A stretch of 45,502 nt of DNA from Planctomycetota bacterium (GTDB taxonomy: Bacteria; Planctomycetota; Phycisphaerae; Phycisphaerales; SM1A02). Positions 1-6,353 of this stretch are shown here, piece after piece (the stretch's first letter is position 1; the number at the start of each line of letters is the position of its first letter). A program made the translations under genes and the position numbers. The notes under the pieces are model-generated. The model had not been told where the DNA came from, ran no database searches, and was given only the letters and a program-made list of their open reading frames with translations. The stretch spans positions 1 to 45,502 of the forward strand of contig JADFOJ010000021.1 of assembly GCA_022562915.1 (NCBI GenBank), read 5' to 3'.

Positions 1-259
1 CCGCCCCGCCCCGCCCCCCCCGACCTTGCCCCGCACCCGGCAACCCGTACAATCCGGCGACTCCCACCACAGGGGGCCGCCGGTGACTCCGAGCAGTGTC
101 GGGGGCGCCGCATGGGGCGTGCATCCGCGGCGATGGCGTTCCAGCCTCGGGGAGTCTTGCCGCGGATGAGGTAATCGGCCCCGCCGAGCACCGAGCCGCG
201 AAACGAGTTCGGTAGTTCGGGCAAGCGGTGGCCGGAGTCCAACTTCTTCGCCGCACATC

Positions 260-331
260 TGGCCCGTGGTGTAATCGGTAACACACCTGGTTTTGGTCCA
301 GGCATTCCAAGTTCGAGTCTTGGCGGGCCAG
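260..331 (+). tRNA. tRNA-Gln (anticodon TTG)
   Basis: The full cloverleaf folds by eye. The 7-bp acceptor stem is 260-266 with 324-330, the D stem GTGT/ACAC is 269-272 with 281-284, the anticodon stem CCTGG/CCAGG is 286-290 with 298-302, and the T arm is 307-323 with the TTCGAGT loop. The seven-base anticodon loop TTTTGGT places TTG at 34-36, which reads CAA (Gln). Base 331 is the discriminator G, and CCA is not encoded. It lies 20 nt upstream of the glmU-like gene on the same strand and may be co-transcribed with it. Confidence 0.96.
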
Positions 332-351
332 CTTCCCGTGTCAGCAGCGGC

Positions 352-1140
352 ATGCATCATTCCTCGGACAATTCGTGCGACACGCGACCCCTGGCGGCGG
401 TGATTCTCGCCGCGGGCAAGGGCACGAGAATGAACGGCGATCTGCCCAAGGTTGCCTGTGAGGTCGCGGGACACCCGATGATCCGCTGGGTCGTCGATGC
501 GGTCCGCAACGTCGGTGCCCGGCCGATCGTGCTGGTGGTCGGGTACGGCGCCCAACGGGTGCGTGACGTCTTCCATGGTGACGACGGTGACCTCGTCTAC
601 GTCATGCAGGAGAAACAACTCGGCACCGGCCACGCCACGGCGTGCGCCGGACAGGCGATGGACGGTTTCGACGGCGACGTGCTCGTGCTCGCCGGTGACG
701 GCCCGCTCATTCGTACGGAGACTATCCGGACGCTCGTGGCCCGCCACCGTGAGCGCGGCGCCGCCGTCACCCTCGCCACGGCAACGGTCCAGGATCCGAC
801 CGGGTACGGACGCATCGTCCGCGATGCCGGCGGGCGATTCGAGGCCATCATCGAGCATGCCTCCGCCACCGAGGCGCAGTTGAGCATTCGGGAGATCTAT
901 CCGAGCTACGCCTGCTATGACGCGTCACTGCTGTTTGCGACGCTCCCGAAGCTCGCCTCGGACGAGCCGAGCGGCGAGTACAGGATCACCGACGTGCCGG
1001 CGCTGCTCGGTGCGGACGGCCACCGCGTGGAGCTTGTCGGGGACTTCCCGCCACAGGACGTGCTGTCCATCAATACGCCGGAACAGCTCGAACAGGTCGG
1101 CATGATTCTCTCCCGGCGTGCCCAGGACGCGACGCCATGA
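352..1140 (+). CDS. glmU: UDP-N-acetylglucosamine pyrophosphorylase (GlmU N-terminal half only)
   Basis: A 262-residue sugar-phosphate uridylyltransferase of the GlmU N-terminal type, which makes UDP-GlcNAc from GlcNAc-1-phosphate and UTP for peptidoglycan and LPS precursors. The nucleotide-binding loop LAAGKGTRM is near residues 20-28, followed by the conserved LPK, the uridine contact QLGTGHA and the metal-site LAGDGPLI. A normal bifunctional GlmU has about 450 residues with a left-handed beta-helix acetyltransferase. That half is absent here, and the stop codon overlaps the start of prs (ATGA), so this is a genuinely short protein and not a truncation at a contig end. The acetyltransferase step must be encoded elsewhere. 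Start chosen at the first ATG after the tRNA; no strong Shine-Dalgarno is visible. Confidence 0.88.
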   Translation: MHHSSDNSCDTRPLAAVILAAGKGTRMNGDLPKVACEVAGHPMIRWVVDAVRNVGARPIVLVVGYGAQRVRDVFHGDDGDLVYVMQEKQLGTGHATACAGQAMDGFDGDVLVLAGDGPLIRTETIRTLVARHRERGAAVTLATATVQDPTGYGRIVRDAGGRFEAIIEHASATEAQLSIREIYPSYACYDASLLFATLPKLASDEPSGEYRITDVPALLGADGHRVELVGDFPPQDVLSINTPEQLEQVGMILSRRAQDATP

Positions 1141-2120
1141 GCGCAGCGGATCGTGACCACATGAAGGTGTTCGCCGGCCGGGCGGGCATCGAGCTGGCCC
1201 GGACGATGTGCGACGACCTGGACGTCGAGTTGGGCAAGGCCCGTACCGAGCTCTTCCCCGATGGTGAGCTCTTCGTCAAGGTGGAAGAGGACGTGCGCGG
1301 CCGCGACTGCTTCGTGGTGCAATCCACGAGCGATCCGGTCAACGCCAACCTCATGGAGCTGCTGATCTACATCGACTGCCTGCGCCGGGCGTCGGCGAAG
1401 CGCATCACCGCGGTCATGCCGTACTTCGGCTATGCACGGCAGGATCGCAAGGACGAGGGTCGCGTCCCCATCACCGCCAAGCTGGTGGCCAACCTGATCA
1501 CCGCCGCCGGCGCAAGCCGCGTCCTGTGCATGGACCTGCACGCGCCCCAGATCCAGGGCTTCTTCGATATCCCCGTGGATCACCTCACCGCGGCTCCCGT
1601 GCTGCTGAAGTACCTCGACGAGCACCGTGCCGAGTTCGGCCAGCTCGTGGTCGTCTCGCCGGACGTCGGCAACGTCAAGGTCGCCAACACCTACGCCGAC
1701 CGGCTCGGGGCGGACCTGGCGATCATCGACAAGCGGCGTCAATCCGGCTTCGCCGTCGCCTCACGGAACGTCGTCGGCGACGTCGAGGGGCGGACCGTCC
1801 TCATGGTCGACGACATGATCAGCACCGCCGGGACGATCTGCGAGGCCGCCAGGGTGGTCATGGAGCACGGCGCGACCGACGTGATCTGCGCCGCCACGCA
1901 TGCGGTACTGGTGGGGCCGGCCCTGGAGCGGCTCGCCGAGGCGCCGATCAGCCGCATCATCGTCACCGACACGATCCCCAACCACCGGCGATTCGACGCG
2001 ATCAAGGACAAGCTCGTGCACCTGTCCGTCTCTCACCTGCTCGGCAAGGCCGTGCACAGGATTCATCACGATCTGTCGATCTCGGCGATGTTCCGCGAGG
2101 TCGTGGGGACCAAGAGATAG
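1137..2120 (+). CDS. prs: Ribose-phosphate pyrophosphokinase (PRPP synthetase)
   Basis: A 327-residue PRPP synthetase, which converts ribose-5-phosphate and ATP to PRPP for purine, pyrimidine, His and Trp synthesis. Family signatures are clear: FPDGELFVKV near the N-terminus, the YFGYARQDRK ATP loop, the catalytic region CMDLHAPQIQGFFDIP, and the PRPP-binding loop VLMVDDMISTAGT. Length is normal for the family, with a few extra residues before the MKVFAG core, so the internal ATG at 1161 is an alternative start. The ATG at 1137 overlaps the glmU stop in an ATGA, implying translational coupling. Pairing of glmU, prs, rplY and pth is a common bacterial arrangement. Confidence 0.97.
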   Translation: MSAADRDHMKVFAGRAGIELARTMCDDLDVELGKARTELFPDGELFVKVEEDVRGRDCFVVQSTSDPVNANLMELLIYIDCLRRASAKRITAVMPYFGYARQDRKDEGRVPITAKLVANLITAAGASRVLCMDLHAPQIQGFFDIPVDHLTAAPVLLKYLDEHRAEFGQLVVVSPDVGNVKVANTYADRLGADLAIIDKRRQSGFAVASRNVVGDVEGRTVLMVDDMISTAGTICEAARVVMEHGATDVICAATHAVLVGPALERLAEAPISRIIVTDTIPNHRRFDAIKDKLVHLSVSHLLGKAVHRIHHDLSISAMFREVVGTKR

Positions 2121-2139
2121 CCATCAGCCAGGAGCTGCG

Positions 2140-2829
2140 ATGACACACCAGACCGAAACACCCAGGATTGAAGCCGAACGTCGCGAGAAGGTCGGCACGA
2201 CCTATTCCAGGCGGCTCCGGAAGGCCGGACGGCTTCCCGCCATCATCTACGGCCACAAGAAGACGCCCGTTGCCGTGAGCGTCGACGAGAAACAGATGCT
2301 CATCCTTCTTCACCAGGGCACGCACGTGCTCGAAATGAACGTCAAGGGCGGCCCGACCGAGACGGTCCTCGTCAAGGATCTGCAGTTCGGCTTTCTCGGC
2401 GACGACGTGGTGCACATCGACTTCGCCCGCGTCGACCTCGAGGAGGAGGTCACCGTGCAGGTCAACATCGTCTTCGTCGGTCAACCGCACGCCGCGACCC
2501 AGGCGGGCGCGATCCTCAACCACGACCGGACGTCGCTGGAAGTGATCTGCCGGGTCAACGCGATCCCGGGGGAGATCAGGGCCGATCTCACTCTCATGGG
2601 AGAAGGAACGATCTTGACGGTCGGAGACCTGGCGCTTCCGCCGGGCGTCCGAGCAGCGGCAGATCCGGGGACTCCCGTCAGCCACATCACCTTCGTGAAG
2701 AAGGAAGAGGAGGCCGTCGGAGAGGAGGTCGAAGTTGCCGCCACCGGCGACGAGCCGGAGGTGATCACCGAGGCCAAGCCGGGCGACGAGAAAGACACGA
2801 AGGCCAAGGGATCAGAGGGTTCGGGATGA
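2140..2829 (+). CDS. rplY: 50S ribosomal protein L25, CTC/TL5 long form
   Basis: A 229-residue bL25 of the long (Ctc/TL5) type, which binds 5S rRNA in the large subunit. The N-terminal 5S-binding barrel includes RRLRKAGRLPAIIYGHK, and the second domain follows from about residue 95 (VQVNIVFVGQPHAA, then VNAIPGEIRADL). The C-terminus is a low-complexity acidic and lysine-rich tail. The start is the ATG at 2140 because GGAG lies 6 nt upstream; the reading frame stays open far upstream only as a shadow of prs. It follows prs by 19 nt, and its stop overlaps the pth start (ATGA). Confidence 0.95.
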   Translation: MTHQTETPRIEAERREKVGTTYSRRLRKAGRLPAIIYGHKKTPVAVSVDEKQMLILLHQGTHVLEMNVKGGPTETVLVKDLQFGFLGDDVVHIDFARVDLEEEVTVQVNIVFVGQPHAATQAGAILNHDRTSLEVICRVNAIPGEIRADLTLMGEGTILTVGDLALPPGVRAAADPGTPVSHITFVKKEEEAVGEEVEVAATGDEPEVITEAKPGDEKDTKAKGSEGSG

Positions 2830-3401
2830 AGCTGATCGTCGGACTGGGCAACCCGGGACCGAAATACGACGCCACCCGTCACAATGTCGGGTTCGACGTG
2901 CTCGATCGCATCGCGCGGCGCCATGCGTCAAGCCCCGTGGCCCGAAGCCGGTTCCACGGCGCCATGGTCGAGGCGGCCATCGACGACCATGCGACCCTGT
3001 TGCTCAAGCCCGCGACGTACATGAACCGCTCCGGGCAGGCCGTCTCCGAAGCGATCGGGTTCTACAAGCTGGATCCGTCGGTCGATCTGCTGGTCATCGT
3101 GGACGACACGGCGCTGGCGTGCGGGACCTTCCGCCTGCGCGGCGACGGCGGCTCCGGCGGGCACAATGGTCTTGCCGACATCGAGCAGAGGCTCGCGACC
3201 AGCGAATATGCCCGCCTCCGGATCGGGATCGACCCGCCGGGGCAGGTCCCGCAGGAGTCATACGTGCTGGGCCGGTTTCGGCCCGAGCAGCGGGAGCTCG
3301 TCGAGCCGGCGATGGAAGAAGCCCTGGCCGCCGTCATCTGCTGGGTGACGCACGGCATCACCGAGACCATGAATCGATTCAACCGCCGTCAGACGGCATA
3401 G
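2826..3401 (+). CDS. pth: Peptidyl-tRNA hydrolase
   Basis: A 191-residue Pth, which cleaves the ester bond of peptidyl-tRNAs released prematurely from ribosomes and so recycles tRNA. The N-terminal GLGNPGPKYDATRHNVGFD contains the substrate Asn and the catalytic His. KPATYMNRSG, the conserved acidic pair in IVDDTA, and GGSGGHNGL with its Asn are all present. The usual HDD is VDD here, but the catalytic Asp is kept. Length is typical. The gene is translationally coupled to rplY by a 4-nt overlap and is followed 18 nt later by rpsF. Confidence 0.96.
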   Translation: MKLIVGLGNPGPKYDATRHNVGFDVLDRIARRHASSPVARSRFHGAMVEAAIDDHATLLLKPATYMNRSGQAVSEAIGFYKLDPSVDLLVIVDDTALACGTFRLRGDGGSGGHNGLADIEQRLATSEYARLRIGIDPPGQVPQESYVLGRFRPEQRELVEPAMEEALAAVICWVTHGITETMNRFNRRQTA

Positions 3402-3419
3402 GAAAACGAGGACACATCC

Positions 3420-3941
3420 GTGACAGACGAACGCATCAACGCCTACGAGGGCCTGTTTCTCTTCCCCCAGACAATCGGAGGAGACCTGCAGGCGGCGGTC
3501 GACCACATCAAGGAGATCCTGGCGAAATCCGACGCGCAGCTCATCAGCTTGAGGAAATGGGACGAGCGGCGTCTCGCGTACGAGATCAAGGGCAACAAGC
3601 GAGGGGTCTATTTCCTCGTCTACTTCCGCGCCGCCCGTACCACGCTGGCCTCGATCGAGCGATCCTGCAATCTCTCGGAATTACTACTCAGATCCATGAT
3701 CGTCCGGGCCGACCAGCTCACCCAGGAGCAGATGGAGTCCGTCGACGGGACCGCGGAGCTTGCCGACGAGATCAAGCTCAGAGCGGACCAGGAGGCCTCC
3801 AGGATCGAGACACCCGGCGCCGCAGTCGTCTCCAGGCCCGGCGACGCCCCGCCCGCCGACAAGGCCGGCCCGGCCACCAAACAGGCCGCCCCGGTGACAA
3901 TCGAAACCGAGGCCGCCACGAAAGATGCGGCTGCAACGTAG
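3420..3941 (+). CDS. rpsF: 30S ribosomal protein S6 with C-terminal extension
   Basis: A 173-residue bS6, a small-subunit protein that normally pairs with S18. The conserved core runs to about residue 100: YEGLFLFP at the start, LRKWDERRLAYEIKGNKRG in the middle, and LLRSMIVRA at the end of the fold. Beyond it is an Ala/Pro/Thr-rich, probably disordered tail of about 70 residues. The start is GTG at 3420, preceded by a purine-rich AACGAGGA. It belongs to the prs-rplI run. The usual neighbour rpsR is missing from this cluster, so its S18 partner must be encoded elsewhere. Confidence 0.93.
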   Translation: MTDERINAYEGLFLFPQTIGGDLQAAVDHIKEILAKSDAQLISLRKWDERRLAYEIKGNKRGVYFLVYFRAARTTLASIERSCNLSELLLRSMIVRADQLTQEQMESVDGTAELADEIKLRADQEASRIETPGAAVVSRPGDAPPADKAGPATKQAAPVTIETEAATKDAAAT

Positions 3942-3946
3942 GGTTC

Positions 3947-3966
3947 CCGCGGCGAAAAGGCCGCGG
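3947..3966 (+). terminator. GC hairpin between rpsF and ssb
   Basis: Perfect 7-bp stem CCGCGGC/GCCGCGG around a GAAAAG loop, six bases after the rpsF stop. No U-tract follows, so it is not a canonical intrinsic terminator. It may be a partial terminator, a processing site or an mRNA-stabilising hairpin separating rpsF from ssb. A TAGGAT box at 3995-4000 downstream could be a separate ssb promoter. Confidence 0.35.
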
Positions 3967-4029
3967 CGTGGTCGCAACGCCGGGGTCGCGGTAGGATCAG
4001 CACAACCACCAACAGACGGGAGCAGGACC

Positions 4030-4479
4030 ATGGCCGGCAATTTCAACAAAGTGTTCCTGATGGGCAACCTCACTCGCGACATCGAGCTGAAGCACACCCC
4101 GAGCGATCAGTCCGTCGCGACGATCGGCATTGCGGTGAACCGGCGTTACACGACGAAGGACGGTGAAAAACGCGAGGATACGACCTTCGTGGACTGCGAG
4201 GCGTGGGGTCGGACGGCGGAGGTCATGAGCCAGTATCTCTCCAAGGGCTCGCCGGTCTTCATCGAGGGTCGACTCAAGCTCGACCAGTGGGACGATCGGG
4301 AGACGGGCAAGAAACGATCCAAGCTCCTGGTCGTCATCGAGACTTTTCAGTTCGTCGACAGCAAGGGCAGCGGTGGCGGTGGCGGCGGCGGCGGACAACC
4401 CGCTCCGGCCGGCGCGGCCGTGGGGCAGGGAAGCGGTCCCGAACACGCTCCCGTCGACGACGCAGAGATTCCTTTCTAA
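4030..4479 (+). CDS. ssb: Single-stranded DNA-binding protein
   Basis: A 149-residue SSB that coats single-stranded DNA during replication, recombination and repair. The OB-fold spans about residues 1-112 and starts NKVFLMGNLTRDIELKHTPS, with the conserved WG and the YLSKGSPVFIEGRL strand. A Gly-rich linker including eight consecutive glycines follows. The C-terminal acidic tip DDAEIPF is the docking peptide for SSB-interacting proteins. The start is ATG 4030, preceded by GGGAGCAGGA; an open frame upstream is non-coding. It sits between rpsF and rplI as in most bacteria. Confidence 0.97.
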   Translation: MAGNFNKVFLMGNLTRDIELKHTPSDQSVATIGIAVNRRYTTKDGEKREDTTFVDCEAWGRTAEVMSQYLSKGSPVFIEGRLKLDQWDDRETGKKRSKLLVVIETFQFVDSKGSGGGGGGGGQPAPAGAAVGQGSGPEHAPVDDAEIPF

Positions 4480-4516
4480 GCACGCGGCTCGCCGCATTAC
4501 ACGCACAAGGAAAGTC

Positions 4517-5128
4517 ATGGCCAGGAACGTTGAGCTGCTGCTGTTGGAAACGGTCGAGAACCTCGGCCTCGTCGGTGACGTCGTCAAGGTCAAGACGGGG
4601 TATGCCCGCAACTATCTCCTGCCGCACGGAGTGGCCGAGCCGCCGAGCCCGTCCAAGATCGAGCAACTGAAGGAGCAACGCGCCCGCGCCCAGACCGAGC
4701 TGTCCGCGCTGCGCACCCAGCGAGAGAAGATCATCGAGGAGCTCACCGAGGCGCACGTTACTCTCCATCGCAGTTGCAACGACCAGGGATCGCTGTACGG
4801 CTCGGTGACGCAGCGGGACATCTCCGATGCACTGATCGGCGCCGGCTACGGCGTGGACGTGCACGCGGTCCGCCTGAGCCATGCCATCCGCCACATCGGG
4901 ACCTACCCCGTGCCGATCCAGTTCGACAAGGACCTGCGGGTCGAGATATCGCTGCTGATCAAGCCCGACCGCGATCTGGAGGGGTTCGACGATCTCGGTC
5001 AGCCGATCGACAGCGACGAAGCCGAGCACGAGGGCGACGCTGACCGCGACGGTGACCGCGACAAGCGTCACGAACACGCCCACGCCGACGGCGATGATCG
5101 CCCGAAGCGCACACGTCATGACGAGTAG
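4517..5128 (+). CDS. rplI: 50S ribosomal protein L9 with charged C-terminal tail
   Basis: A 203-residue bL9, a two-domain protein that projects from the large subunit and limits frameshifting. The N-domain is NVELLLLETVENLGLVGDVV followed by KVKTGYARNYLLPHGVA. A connecting helix (about residues 50-80) follows, then the C-domain with CNDQGSLYGSVTQRDI and a strand ending VEISLLIKP near residue 155. A His/Asp/Arg-rich tail of about 45 residues is added beyond the family length. The ATG at 4517 follows AAGGAAA. It closes the ribosomal/replication run, and a dispersed repeat begins right after its stop codon. Confidence 0.94.
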   Translation: MARNVELLLLETVENLGLVGDVVKVKTGYARNYLLPHGVAEPPSPSKIEQLKEQRARAQTELSALRTQREKIIEELTEAHVTLHRSCNDQGSLYGSVTQRDISDALIGAGYGVDVHAVRLSHAIRHIGTYPVPIQFDKDLRVEISLLIKPDRDLEGFDDLGQPIDSDEAEHEGDADRDGDRDKRHEHAHADGDDRPKRTRHDE

Positions 5129-5178
5129 GGACGTCGCTCCACGGCCGAACTCGCTTCGCTCGCTCGACCGTGCCACCC
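5129..5178. repeat. Half copy of a dispersed palindromic element
   Basis: This 50-bp stretch begins at the base after the rplI stop and matches one half of the 85-bp element at 28308-28392. Eighteen bases, 5161-5178, are identical to 28375-28392. On the minus strand it also shares GGGTGGCA, GAGCGAAGCGAG and CCGTGGAGC in the same order with the left half of the 28-kb copy. Only one terminal repeat is present, so it looks like a truncated copy. It sits in the same orientation relative to its upstream gene as the other copy. Confidence 0.7.
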
Positions 5179-5399
5179 GGAAAAAACGCCGTCCCGGATA
5201 TTTCCATTCGACCCGCCTGGTGCTCCAGTTCGCCTCGGCAGGCTGCCCGCCGTCGCTGAACCCGCTGGCGTGCAGTGACAATGCCCGCGGGTGCGGACAG
5301 TCCTCGGAGATTCAGCTTCTTGTTGCCCAGGGCATTGAATATCTGCTTCGTGTCGGTGGCGCCGACGGTGGCGGGGAGGGGTTCCTGACGGTCTCATGC
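5179..5399. other. Intergenic stretch without recognisable gene
   Basis: Together with the flanking repeat and hairpin this forms a gap of about 320 bp between rplI and the pseudogene. Short open frames exist on both strands, but none has a ribosome-binding site or a recognisable family. A minus-strand frame reading TDTKQIFNALGNKKLNL around 5290-5350 looks protein-like and could be a decayed gene remnant; I cannot name it. Confidence 0.4.
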
Positions 5400-5459
5400 G
5401 AAATAAAGGGGACTGATTTATTTGTCGGAAGCCGCAAATAAATCAGTCCCCTTTATTTC
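5400..5459. repeat. Near-perfect 60-bp hairpin (REP-like palindrome)
   Basis: Two perfectly complementary 25-base arms, 5400-5424 and 5435-5459, enclose a 10-base centre that can itself form CGG/CCG with an AAG loop. The arms are AT-rich (AAATAAA, GATTTATTT) around GGGGACT, in sharp contrast to the GC-rich surroundings. The stop codon of the broken nucleotidyltransferase lies inside the right arm. The shape resembles REP-type elements mobilised by RAYT transposases, or a strong bidirectional terminator; no transposase is present here. Confidence 0.85.
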
Positions 5460-5802
5460 AACCGCGCCCACGCCAGGTCGAGCGGGCACCCGCTCGCGAC
5501 CATGGACGCAATGTCGCGCAGATGCTTGTCCGAGCCGCCGGCGACGCTCGAGCGCCTTTGCCGGCAGCGGGTCCTCGCCCGCCGGGTAGAAGTCGGCCTT
5601 CATCCCGGTCGCGTTCTGGATGACGTTGAAGTGCCCGCGCGCCGCCCGCCTGGGCGAGGGCGAGCCTGAGCACGACGTTGACGTCCGTCGTCATGCGCGG
5701 CTCGCCGTACGCCATCGCGCCGACGGATCCCGTGACCATGTACACGATGCCGAGCCGGTCGAGCGGTTCAATGAACGTGCCGATCCAGTCAGGCAGCGCC
5801 AT
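5453..5802 (-). pseudogene. Frameshifted nucleotidyltransferase (MNT-like) remnant
   Basis: Remains of a small minimal nucleotidyltransferase. The first frame, from ATG 5802, gives GIVYMVTGSVGAMAYGEP, then RMTTDVNVVLRLALA, which matches the GS-x(n)-DxD motif except that the second Asp is Asn. Homologous sequence then continues in a second frame (FNVIQNATGMKADFYPAGED, about 5650-5530) and ends in a third (GGSDKHLRDIASMVASGCPL then DLAWARLK, to a stop at 5453-5455). At least two frameshifts and probably internal deletions are therefore needed. The stop lies inside the 60-bp hairpin. It overlaps its small upstream partner by 14 nt, a residue of an original two-gene cassette. Confidence 0.75.
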
Positions 5803-5944
5803 TCAGGAGATACTCGCGCAGTCGCAGCGCGCTCGAACGCAACTGGTCTGCGAGATCGAGCTTCTGCTCGAAGGTCATGCGTTTCCACGCCGCGACTTGT
5901 TCGGGGCTCGGGCGATCCGGCTTGATGAACGGGGCGGCGGCCAT
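5789..5944 (-). CDS. Small helical protein, partner of the broken nucleotidyltransferase
   Basis: A 51-residue ORF on the minus strand, starting at ATG 5944 and ending within the start region of the nucleotidyltransferase remnant. Its middle, PSPEQVAAWKRMTFEQKLDL then ADQL, resembles the short W-x(n)-MTPEQKL-type proteins that I recall often sitting directly upstream of MNT-type nucleotidyltransferases. The family usually runs about 15-20 residues longer, so this copy may be cut short at its C-terminus. The function is unknown; the context suggests a defunct two-gene cassette, possibly of toxin-antitoxin type. Confidence 0.5.
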   Translation of the reverse strand: MAAAPFIKPDRPSPEQVAAWKRMTFEQKLDLADQLRSSALRLREYLLNGAA

Positions 5945-5966
5945 GCGCAGGACATGGTAGCCGAAA

Positions 5967-6347
5967 TTATTTCACGAAGTGCAGCTCGAGATACCGCGCG
6001 ACGTAATCCAGGATGCTCGACGCCTCGGGTATATCGGGGTTGCTCGTCGGGCCCGCCGGCTCGAAGCGCATGCCCCGGAAACGATCCGCGGCGTCCGCCA
6101 GCGGCAGGCCGTACTGCAGGGCGAGACTGAACGCCCGGCAGAAGCCCTGGATCAGGCCCGACAACGTCGAGCCCTCTTTGCTCATCTTGATGAATATCTC
6201 GCCGGGAGAGTCGTCCTCGAAGAGCCCGATGGTGAGGTAGCCTTCAAAGCCGGCAACGGCGAACTTGTGGGTCACCGAGCGGCGGGTCACCGGAAGAACC
6301 CGGCGCCGGCCGATCTGAAACTCCGTCGAGGGCGCTGGAGCGTGCAT
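5967..6347 (-). CDS. Stand-alone C-terminal (TSCPD-type) domain of B12-dependent ribonucleotide reductase
   Basis: A 126-residue protein matching the segment of adenosylcobalamin-dependent ribonucleotide reductase (NrdJ) that follows the catalytic barrel. It shows LPVTRRSVTHKFAVAGFEGY, then LTIGL, PGEIFIKMSKEGSTLSGL, LALQYGLPL and MRFEPAGPTSNPDIP. It stops where a full NrdJ would continue into the zinc/redox Cys-rich tail, so both the catalytic core and the terminal thiols are absent. It begins 6 nt after the mfd stop and is probably the last gene of that operon. It could act as an accessory subunit or regulator of a split reductase; a role by itself is not known to me. The ATG at 6347 is the only start before the conserved part. 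Confidence 0.72.
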   Translation of the reverse strand: MHAPAPSTEFQIGRRRVLPVTRRSVTHKFAVAGFEGYLTIGLFEDDSPGEIFIKMSKEGSTLSGLIQGFCRAFSLALQYGLPLADAADRFRGMRFEPAGPTSNPDIPEASSILDYVARYLELHFVK

Positions 6348-6353
6348 GCGGTA

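Noticed and set aside
1-259. Possible gene remnant at the window edge
   Set aside because: A minus-strand frame through about 60-250 looks mildly protein-like (GSVLGGADYLIRGKTP), but it has no start, ribosome-binding site or family match. The first 20 bases are a simple C/G run.
915-1742. 275-codon minus-strand frame
   Set aside because: Antisense to glmU and prs.
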